A stretch of DNA of 64,000 nucleotides. It comes from Mariniflexile sp. TRM1-10 (GTDB lineage Bacteria; Bacteroidota; Bacteroidia; Flavobacteriales; Flavobacteriaceae). Position numbers and translations under genes: made by a program. Positions within the stretch are counted from its first letter, which is position 1. Each line of letters opens with the position of its first letter. The notes beneath the pieces are model-generated. The model did not search any database and had not been told where the DNA came from. It was given only the letters and a program-made list of their open reading frames with translations. The stretch covers positions 2,898,001 to 2,962,000 of the forward strand of contig NZ_CP022985.1 of the NCBI RefSeq assembly GCF_003425985.1, written 5' to 3'. Positions 1-7,038 of the stretch are shown one piece after another.

Positions 1-1066
1 ACGATGTTTCATTAATTTTAAAAGTAGAAACTATTCCCGTTGTTTCACCTGTTGGGTACGCCATTAAATTAGGGTAGGTGGTCGTTGGTATATATTGGTC
101 ATTATTAGGATCAAGAACTTTTTTAGAATAGGGATCGGCTACTTTTAAAGTGTAATCAATAACATATTGATAGGCGTATTCTGTATCTGGGTTCAGTCCA
201 TTTACCGTTAACCAAAAATGATCCCCATCTTTTTTCATTTGGTAAGTTTCATTGAGCATCCAGTTATTAAAACCTCCAACCAAGAATACATCGGTTTTAA
301 AAGGTGCTTCTAAAACAAACGTTACAGTACCGTCGCCATTGTTGTTATAACCATTTTTTAAACCTGTGGGCATGGTTTGGTTTTGGGTCGTTGTTTTTAC
401 ATAAACCGAAATGGTTTCTTGTTTGGTTTCGTCGTTTTGAGATGCCAATGCATCAATAGTATAACTTCCTGTTGACGTAAACGTATATGAGGTTGAAATT
501 GAAGTCGTGTTTGAAGCTGTTTGTATGGAAGTCGTATTAACTTTCAATTCTAAATTGGCATTAATGCTGGATTCTGCACTGATGGTAATGTTATCGTTTA
601 AATTATAAACGGCACTGTTTGTGGGGTTTGTTATAGTAACGTTCAAGCCTTCAGCATAGATAGGAATGAAAATATCGGGTCTGGATTGGGCGTTTCCTGC
701 ACTGTTTCTAAACACAACAGCAATATGGGTAACAACCTCACCAACAGATGTACTGTAAAAAGTTGGGATATCGGGAGTTATGGTTAGTTGATACGTATTT
801 GTGCCGGTTCGGGTTAACTTTGGTTGTGTAGTATTATTTCCCCAGCTTCCTATAACATGTTTCCAGTCTGAATTACTTGTTGAAGCTGTAGTTATGACTC
901 CGGTATGTGCATAGACATCGCCAGCATAGCCTTCTAATTCGGTTCCGGTAGCATTAAATGTTATTGTAATAGCATCTGTAGCAGTTGGTATGGTAGGTAT
1001 GGTGGTAACTACTTGACCATAAATTACAGATGTAAATAATAAAAAAAGTGCGTATAATTTTTTCAT
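1..1066 (-). CDS. Secreted GH13-type alpha-amylase, N-terminal part (cut by window edge)
   Basis: The reading frame opens at an ATG at 1066 and stays open to the left edge, so only about 355 N-terminal residues are visible. It begins with a signal peptide (MKKLYALFLLFTSVIYGQ), followed by beta-rich modules. From about residue 240 it shows a CBM48/E-set-like domain (FKTDVFLVGGFNNW and ADPYSKKVLDPNNDQY) of the kind that precedes GH13 barrels. The catalytic barrel itself lies outside the window. In flavobacterial starch loci a secreted, often T9SS-sorted, alpha-amylase commonly follows susE/susF, which fits its position here. It would act outside the cell on starch. An IS element now separates it from the susF-like gene, so it may no longer be co-transcribed with the locus. 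The enzyme class is inferred from the accessory domain and context. Confidence 0.75.
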   Translation of the reverse strand, partial: MKKLYALFLLFTSVIYGQVVTTIPTIPTATDAITITFNATGTELEGYAGDVYAHTGVITTASTSNSDWKHVIGSWGNNTTQPKLTRTGTNTYQLTITPDIPTFYSTSVGEVVTHIAVVFRNSAGNAQSRPDIFIPIYAEGLNVTITNPTNSAVYNLNDNITISAESSINANLELKVNTTSIQTASNTTSISTSYTFTSTGSYTIDALASQNDETKQETISVYVKTTTQNQTMPTGLKNGYNNNGDGTVTFVLEAPFKTDVFLVGGFNNWMLNETYQMKKDGDHFWLTVNGLNPDTEYAYQYVIDYTLKVADPYSKKVLDPNNDQYIPTTTYPNLMAYPTGETTGIVSTFKINETS

Positions 1067-1113
1067 AGTCTATTTTGTTATTTGTAAAAAAAGAGGCTGT
1101 CTAAAAAGTCTAG

Positions 1114-1195
1114 TTCTATGTCATATTGAGCTTGTCGAAATGTTTTAACTTACTGGTAATCAATATCGGTTTCGACAAGCTACCATTGACGTATT
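1114..1195. repeat. REP-like inverted pair at the end of IS copy 1
   Basis: Two arms sharing TTGTCGAAA and a TGTCA/CGTCA outer word face each other (about 1118-1141 and 1170-1193) around a 28-bp centre. The sequence belongs to the common Bacteroidota repeat class around TGAGC-n-GTCGAA. Copy 2 carries the same pair with one arm lengthened by 24 bp and interrupted by the nested IS. Confidence 0.5.
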
Positions 1196-1197
1196 TG

Positions 1198-2505
1198 CTA
1201 AACCGCTGTTTTATAGCTAATTGACAAACCAAGTTCTCTTGCCATTTTCATAATGTTCTTTTGTTTATTAAACAAGATCTTCTCCTCATAATCTTTGATT
1301 CCCTTCTCTACATATGACAGTCCTTTAACAAATAGCTTCCAATAGAGCTCTGCCAGTTTTCTTGCCATTGCCTTTATTGCCGGTGATGCCCCTTTCTTTG
1401 CCCTTATCTTTCTGCCAAAAGCACCCAATGCAATTTTCTTGCTGTTGAGCAGGCTCGTGGCCGCTTGCTTAAATATCAGGCCGGCCTTTGGTTGTCCTTT
1501 AGCCTTATAGTTTTTTTTCATCTTGCCCGAATGGTGCTGTTTTGGCGCCAGTCCCAACCAGGAAGTAAAATGCTTTTCTGTTTTCCATTTATGTAAATCA
1601 GTCCCTATTTCCGATAGGAGCTGCATCCAATTATAATCTGTTATACCGGGTAGGACCGTAGCATCTTTGCCTTCAAATATTTGCAATAGATAACGGTCCA
1701 TTCCTTCTATATTTGGTTTGTGGTGCCTCACGTTTTTTCGTGGAGTTGCCTTATTTGATACTTTAGGCCGGTTTGCCCCCATCTTTTTAAGGACTTCTTC
1801 CATTTTCAGATCACAACCGGCAATTTGTTGTTGATAAAAATCATAGCACACCACTGCTTGGCCCAAAGCAAATAGCCCTGCTTCATTGTAGTGCCCTTTC
1901 AAGGATTTAAGGATCAGTTCCTTTTTTGTTTTCAACACACTCCCATGGCATAGCTTTACCAAAACCCCGGGATCCCTTTCGCCCTTTAAGATCGCCCTGA
2001 TTATTTTCAATCCACTTACCCCGTGAACTTGGTCCAGAACTTCTTTTAGCCGAACGTTCATCAGGGTCAGTGCTTTTTGCATATGGTTAATATGCATAGC
2101 AGCACTACGGATGTGATCTTCGCGCAGGCGTTGATAGCTCCTTAGTTCATGTACCAGTTCATCTGCAACAAAACAACGGTTCAACAAACCATAGCTGTGC
2201 AATTGCTGTATCCATTGACAGTCCTTTACATCGGTCTTTCTGCCTGGAACTTGTTTTGTGCTCCTGCCATCCACCAACCATACATCGATGCCTCTTGCCT
2301 TCAATATATCATAGAGGATGACCCAATACACTCCCGTGGCTTCCATGGCCACTGAGGTTACATTGTTTTCCTCTAAGTAAGATACCGCCTGTTCCAGATC
2401 TGATGTGAAGGTATCAAAACTGCGAACCTCCTTATCTTCAAGACCTATGAAGATTTTTTTGGCTCCGATATCGATCCCTCCTGCGTTTTTCCTGATTTTT
2501 TTCAT
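1198..2505 (-). CDS. IS110-family transposase (copy 1)
   Basis: The 435-residue protein has the two-domain plan of IS110 transposases. The N-terminal RuvC-like DEDD domain shows D12 (GIDIG), E55 (MEATG) and D92/D95 (KTDVKD). The C-terminal Transposase_20 domain begins near the LPGI motif and contains the serine-bearing segment AATSLLNSKK expected of the family. Such enzymes catalyse recombination directed by a structured bridge RNA encoded in the element. The start is an ATG preceded by GTAGG. The protein is identical in sequence to the one at 32106-33413 and appears intact. Confidence 0.95.
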   Translation of the reverse strand: MKKIRKNAGGIDIGAKKIFIGLEDKEVRSFDTFTSDLEQAVSYLEENNVTSVAMEATGVYWVILYDILKARGIDVWLVDGRSTKQVPGRKTDVKDCQWIQQLHSYGLLNRCFVADELVHELRSYQRLREDHIRSAAMHINHMQKALTLMNVRLKEVLDQVHGVSGLKIIRAILKGERDPGVLVKLCHGSVLKTKKELILKSLKGHYNEAGLFALGQAVVCYDFYQQQIAGCDLKMEEVLKKMGANRPKVSNKATPRKNVRHHKPNIEGMDRYLLQIFEGKDATVLPGITDYNWMQLLSEIGTDLHKWKTEKHFTSWLGLAPKQHHSGKMKKNYKAKGQPKAGLIFKQAATSLLNSKKIALGAFGRKIRAKKGASPAIKAMARKLAELYWKLFVKGLSYVEKGIKDYEEKILFNKQKNIMKMARELGLSISYKTAV

Positions 2506-2757
2506 CCTACATTATTTTTTAAAATCACACCCAGAAAATTTTTATGCTTGCTAGACTACCATTCGGGCATTATTATAAATAAGCACCATAATCGCTACCC
2601 CTATTTTCTGAAAACCATACTCAACCACAGGTATATAAACACTACGCTGTGCCTCGGAAATATTGTGACTTTTTGTTAAACTTGCACAAAATACGTCATC
2701 GCATTCGCTAGTTAAAAACTTTAACAAAAGTCTCAACCTGACAAATTAAGTTTGAAG
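2506..2757 (-). ncRNA. Candidate bridge-RNA region of IS110 element, copy 1
   Basis: There are 252 bp between the transposase start and the inner edge of the terminal repeat. In the IS110 subgroup the non-coding end upstream of the transposase encodes the bridge RNA that pairs with target and donor. The region is conserved in the second copy at 31854-32105, differing only in a few bases at the outer edge. A 61-codon frame here (2551-2736) has no family resemblance and is more likely chance coding within a structured RNA. I could not fold it; the call rests on position and conservation only. Confidence 0.35.
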
Positions 2758-2797
2758 GACTTTTTAGACAGCCTCTTTTAATATGTTTAAAAAAAAT

Positions 2798-4258
2798 CTA
2801 ATTTGGAATAATTAGGTAACTGCCATCTAAATCATTAAACCATACATCGTAACTGCCAGATGGTTCTGTAAACGGGAAGTTGTTTCCGTCGCCTAAAAAT
2901 GCTTTACCATAAAGCTCTGTGGAGCCTGTGTATCTCCAAACGTTCGTCCACATATCATTGGCTCTTATTAGAAACTCTTCACCATTAGTAAAGTTAACAG
3001 CTAATGAATACCATAAATGAGGATTGTTTGGATCTTGAGTGAAGTTAATTTCATCACCATCTCCCCAACCACCAATAGCTTGTCCTATAAGACCCATCGT
3101 TGTATAAGTAGCAGCAGCAGATGCATCATAAGGTGTTACCGTATAGCTGCCTGATTCGCCAACTGTCGTCATATTATAGGTGTAGTAGCCAGCAGAAGCG
3201 ACATTAAATGTGCCAGGGTCTGAACCACCGCCAGGATTTACGGCTAGTGAAGAACCATCATTTGTGCCCCATTGTGGTTGCCATTGTCCTTTAGTTTCTA
3301 ATAATTTGAATGCTCCAGCCTTGAAGTAACCAGTAAATACATAAGCATTCGGAACATCTTGATTTCTGAACATGGGTGTGTTATTATTATTGTTATCCCA
3401 ACCAGGTGTCGTAGCATCACCAACCATATATAAATTAGGGAAACTTGCGAGGTAAGGCGTTACAGAAATAGTTAAAACTTCAGAAACTCTTTCTAGAACA
3501 TTGCCATTAGAATTCGTGTTTTTTGCGACAATTCTAATGTCCATATTTCCTGAAATTTCTGGAGTCAATCCAATTCCAATGGCAACGGCATTTAAATCGG
3601 CATGGGTCGAAGATACTTTCGTATCGTTTTCAATTGTGCCTAAAGAAACTGGAACCGCAAAGTCTGTTCCTTCTAAGGCAGCTTCTACTATATAGTTTAT
3701 ATCAACTCCAAGAGTAGAAGATAATGCAAGATCTGTCCATTCAACTGTAATAACCGTTTCGTTTGAAGTACTTAAAGATAGTACGAAAGCGTCATTTGCT
3801 GACGGACTGGTTATTTGAGGTGTTTCAGTAGGGTAGGTAGTCACTAAATATTGTATCACGTTACTGTATATTCCACTTCCTTTAACTCTTAAATAAATAG
3901 CAACATCTCTGTAGTTTGTAGCGCCAGCACTTCTTATAGCTGCATTTAAATCTTCAACATTTATTGTATAAGATTTAGCACTTACACTCCCTAAATTAAC
4001 TATGGTTGTTAATTCGGGATCTAATGACATTTCAATATCATAAGAAGAACTCTCTGTTAAATCATCGTTCCAAGAGATTGTTATTGCCGCATTGGTTGGT
4101 GTTCCAAAATTTAAAAACACATTACTAATGCCTGGTTCTTGTAATACCAATGCTGGATCTGGAGATGTAATCTCAATACTTTCTTGAGTTTCACAAGCTG
4201 TAAAAATAAAAGCAAGAAAAAGAAAAAGGATGCCTAACTTTTTTATATATAAATTCAT
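2798..4258 (-). CDS. SusE/SusF-like starch-binding surface lipoprotein
   Basis: This 486-residue protein begins with a lipoprotein signal ending FLAFIFTAC, so it should be lipid-anchored and, by family, exposed on the outer membrane. Two SusE-type N-terminal beta domains (about residues 28-140 and 145-270) are followed by two tandem CBM-like modules (about 273-380 and 385-486). The modules contain aromatic-rich segments (WQPQWG, WRYTG, VWFNDLDG) suited to stacking on glucan chains. It is the last gene of the susCDE(F) run, 19 bp after the susE-like gene, whose C-terminal half it resembles. Expected role: binding starch to raise local substrate for the SusC/SusD importer. Whether to call it SusE or SusF is convention; the four-domain plan is closer to SusF. 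Confidence 0.88.
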   Translation of the reverse strand: MNLYIKKLGILFLFLAFIFTACETQESIEITSPDPALVLQEPGISNVFLNFGTPTNAAITISWNDDLTESSSYDIEMSLDPELTTIVNLGSVSAKSYTINVEDLNAAIRSAGATNYRDVAIYLRVKGSGIYSNVIQYLVTTYPTETPQITSPSANDAFVLSLSTSNETVITVEWTDLALSSTLGVDINYIVEAALEGTDFAVPVSLGTIENDTKVSSTHADLNAVAIGIGLTPEISGNMDIRIVAKNTNSNGNVLERVSEVLTISVTPYLASFPNLYMVGDATTPGWDNNNNNTPMFRNQDVPNAYVFTGYFKAGAFKLLETKGQWQPQWGTNDGSSLAVNPGGGSDPGTFNVASAGYYTYNMTTVGESGSYTVTPYDASAAATYTTMGLIGQAIGGWGDGDEINFTQDPNNPHLWYSLAVNFTNGEEFLIRANDMWTNVWRYTGSTELYGKAFLGDGNNFPFTEPSGSYDVWFNDLDGSYLIIPN

Positions 4259-4277
4259 GTCTATATTCTTTTAATAA

Positions 4278-5408
4278 TTATAAATTCAACGGAATTAGTA
4301 TATAACGACCATCTAAATCGTTGAACCAAACTTCGTAATCGTCCTCTACAACAACTGGAATGTTTTCTCCGTTTTCTGTAGCTTGACCAGAGAATGCCGT
4401 TGTTCCTGCCCAAACAGATCCTGTATTGGTTAGAAATTGTAAATCTCCAGGTATCAATCGAACACTATTTAAATACCAAATATGTCCGTTAAAACTTGAC
4501 TGGTTCATAGCTGTTGTAGTTGTCGCAGTCCCTTGAATACTCATACTAGTAAAATTGGTTGCTGCTGAGGCATCATAAGGGATGATAGTATATGTTTTTG
4601 AAGAAAAGTTGATAGTAAACATATAATATCCATCAACAGGAACTCCAAAACGGCCAGGATCGCCACTTTGTGTGCCCGGGTTTCCAGCAATGTCACCGGC
4701 TTCTTTAAGAACATCATCACCCTCATTATCGGTAACACCCCATTGTGGCTGCCATAAGCCTCTAGATTCTAATATTTTGAATCTGCCATCATCAAAGCCA
4801 CCGCCTCCTTTTGTAAAAAAGCCTGTGTAATGATATAAATTAGCATTTCCTTGATCTCTGAATAAAGGATGGTTATTACTATTATTATTCCAACCGGACG
4901 AGACACCGTTTCCTACTAAATAAAAATCATTAAAAGGATAATTAAAATAGGGATAGACGCTAAAACTGATACTGTTTGATGCCACTGGCAAACCGTTTTG
5001 TGTACCAAGAGAAGATGTTACTCTTGTATATAAAGTATTCCATGCAAATGGCGGTAAACCGATTGTTCCAGCTGCCGAATTTAATTCGCTAACCGATAAC
5101 GTCACAGTGTTTTTTCCATTTACAGTGGCTGCTTTTACTGGATTAGTAAACGATTCGTCTGCAGAAATTTCAATACTGTAATTTACAGATGCTGGTTGTT
5201 TATAATCGGCTTCAGTCCAATTAAGCGTTAACGCTGCATTATTTGTGTTTACAGGATCTAGCTCAATGGTATTTATTGTTAAATCTGCCAAAGTAATTGG
5301 GGCTGTAACCGCAACTTCAAAAGTATCTGTGGTGTCCTCGCATGAATTAAGCAGCGAAAACATAGATACCACAAATGCTAAAATTGATATGTTTTTCAAA
5401 TTTTTCAT
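4278..5408 (-). CDS. susE: SusE-like starch-binding lipoprotein
   Basis: This 376-residue lipoprotein (signal ending SMFSLLNSC, then acidic EDTTD) has one SusE-type N-terminal beta domain (about residues 30-155). Two CBM-like modules follow, each with the GLWQPQWG or VWFNDLDGRY signatures also seen in the downstream protein. The acidic residues after the lipidated cysteine fit the lipoprotein export signal used for surface display in Bacteroidota. It lies 17 bp after susD and should be co-transcribed. Inferred role: starch or maltodextrin capture at the cell surface. Confidence 0.9.
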   Translation of the reverse strand: MKNLKNISILAFVVSMFSLLNSCEDTTDTFEVAVTAPITLADLTINTIELDPVNTNNAALTLNWTEADYKQPASVNYSIEISADESFTNPVKAATVNGKNTVTLSVSELNSAAGTIGLPPFAWNTLYTRVTSSLGTQNGLPVASNSISFSVYPYFNYPFNDFYLVGNGVSSGWNNNSNNHPLFRDQGNANLYHYTGFFTKGGGGFDDGRFKILESRGLWQPQWGVTDNEGDDVLKEAGDIAGNPGTQSGDPGRFGVPVDGYYMFTINFSSKTYTIIPYDASAATNFTSMSIQGTATTTTAMNQSSFNGHIWYLNSVRLIPGDLQFLTNTGSVWAGTTAFSGQATENGENIPVVVEDDYEVWFNDLDGRYILIPLNL

Positions 5409-5425
5409 TTTAATACATTTTTTTA

Positions 5426-7027
5426 TTAGTACCCAAGGTTTTGGGTAAGATTAGGGTTAGCACCAATACTCGCCGTTGGTATAGGATATATATTGAAATA
5501 AGAAGGAATCGAAATACCATTACTACCATTACCTTTCCATGCCCAATTATAATTACCACCTGTAAATCGTCCAAATCGAATTAAATCTTGTCTTCTATGT
5601 GCTTCCCAGTGAAGTTCTCTTGCTCTTTCGTCCAAAATAAAATCTAAGGTTAATTCCCCAGATGTTATAGTGTTTGAGTTGTTCGCTCTTGTTCTTAAAG
5701 CATTTATATAACCTACAGCAGTAGTTAAGCTTCCGCCTCCACCTCTTAAATGAGCTTCGGCGTACATTAAATACACATCGGCCAATCTGAATAAAGGAAA
5801 ATCTGTGTCAACAAATGTTTTGTCGGTACCAAAGCTTCCTGTAGATGTTGCATTAGAATATTTTTGAATAATATATCCAGTATCTTTGTCAGAAATATCA
5901 ATAATATCAATAGGTCTGTTTTCCGAAATGATAGTATTGCGATCATCATTTGCAAAACTCGATCCAAACAAATCTGCAAGCTGCTTTCTTACTCTAAGAG
6001 CGCCTCCCCAGCCAGCAGCGCCAACACCAACTTCTTCACCATTAACCTCAAGACTTCCTACAGATCCATTAATCATCACGGTTGTTGGGCCATAATTCTG
6101 TGTAGAAACACCATCTGATATAATGGGGAAAATAATTTCATTCATAGCTGAATTTGTATTATTATCTGCCATAAAGTTGTGAAGATAATTTGTTGCTAAT
6201 GAATAACCACCATCAATTATTTTTTCACAATAAGTAATACAATCACTGTATCTGTTTTCCCCTATATAAACCTCAGCGTTCAAGTAAATTTTTGCTAAAA
6301 TCATATAGGCAACGCCTTTATCAGCTCTTCCATATTCATTTTGTCTAGGTGCTATCAAGTCTGTGTCAATAGCTTTTAGCTCACTTTCTATAAAAGCGAA
6401 TAATTCGTCTCTGTCTGCTACTGCTGGCTGTGAATTAATGGCATCATCTTCGGTAGCAAAATTTGCTTTTCCGAAAATATCCATCATGTAATAGTATGCC
6501 ATTGCTCTCATCAATCGTGCTTCGGCTCTATAAGCTACTATGTCACTTCTTACAGATGTCGACACGCCTCTTTCGTCCAGTTTGGCATCCGTAGTTTCTC
6601 TTAAAAAATTATTTGCTAAAGCAATTGATAAATGAGCTCTACTGAACATTCCTAATAGTAAAGGGTTTTGAGCGGTCCATAGGTTTCTTTGAATTTCCCT
6701 GGTGCCAGGGTCGTTTTCATAAGACCAAATCATTTCATCGGCAGATAGCGATTGTACGTACAAAAGTACACGTCCAAATTGGCTGGTTCCCGCATCAATA
6801 TTTTTAAGGTTAGAGCTTCCAGCGCCATCCGTTCCTGTTAAGGCTAAATTGGCATAAATACCTGCTAAAACCTGTTTATAAGCCGTTTCATTTTTAAAAA
6901 GTTCATCACTTAATATGGTCTGGTCGTCATTGGGTATGATGTTCAAGTCATCGGTACAAGAGGTGATCGTAGCAAGAAAAAGGCTTAAAACCCCAATTGT
7001 TTTGTATATTTTAAATCTTGTTTTCAT
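5426..7027 (-). CDS. susD: SusD/RagB-family glycan-binding lipoprotein
   Basis: This 533-residue protein has a lipoprotein signal ending FLATITSC followed by TDDLN. It shows the SusD/RagB helical (TPR-like) body and the family C-terminal features: LADVYLMYAEAHLRGG, the LDERARELHWEAHRRQDLIRF motif, and a terminal NPNLTQNLGY. SusD proteins sit as a lid on the SusC barrel and deliver bound oligosaccharide. The gene lies 11 bp downstream of susC, the usual order. Starch specificity is inferred from the neighbouring amylase, GH97 and GH65 genes. Confidence 0.96.
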   Translation of the reverse strand: MKTRFKIYKTIGVLSLFLATITSCTDDLNIIPNDDQTILSDELFKNETAYKQVLAGIYANLALTGTDGAGSSNLKNIDAGTSQFGRVLLYVQSLSADEMIWSYENDPGTREIQRNLWTAQNPLLLGMFSRAHLSIALANNFLRETTDAKLDERGVSTSVRSDIVAYRAEARLMRAMAYYYMMDIFGKANFATEDDAINSQPAVADRDELFAFIESELKAIDTDLIAPRQNEYGRADKGVAYMILAKIYLNAEVYIGENRYSDCITYCEKIIDGGYSLATNYLHNFMADNNTNSAMNEIIFPIISDGVSTQNYGPTTVMINGSVGSLEVNGEEVGVGAAGWGGALRVRKQLADLFGSSFANDDRNTIISENRPIDIIDISDKDTGYIIQKYSNATSTGSFGTDKTFVDTDFPLFRLADVYLMYAEAHLRGGGGSLTTAVGYINALRTRANNSNTITSGELTLDFILDERARELHWEAHRRQDLIRFGRFTGGNYNWAWKGNGSNGISIPSYFNIYPIPTASIGANPNLTQNLGY

Positions 7028-7038
7028 GGTTGTTTTTA

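Larger units (their letters stand above)
1094..2774 (-). mobile_element. IS110-family element, copy 1
   Basis: This 1681-bp unit is bounded by perfect 17-bp inverted repeats (AGGCTGTCTAAAAAGTC at 1094-1110, its complement at 2758-2774). It encodes one transposase, has 269 bp of non-coding DNA before the transposase start, and carries a REP-like palindrome pair at its far end. A second copy lies inverted at 31837-34773 with an identical transposase translation, which supports these boundaries and recent movement. The two copies differ by three bases in a 5-bp stretch just inside the transposase-proximal repeat and by a 24-bp insertion in the other end. Long terminal inverted repeats are not usual for IS110 elements, so the IS proper could be shorter than this unit. 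It separates the susF-like gene from the amylase gene. Confidence 0.85.

Noticed and set aside
2551..2736. 61-codon frame in the end of IS copy 1, repeated at 31875-32060
   Set aside because: It lies entirely in the non-coding end where a bridge RNA is expected, has no recognisable fold, and its conservation is explained by the recent duplication of the IS.
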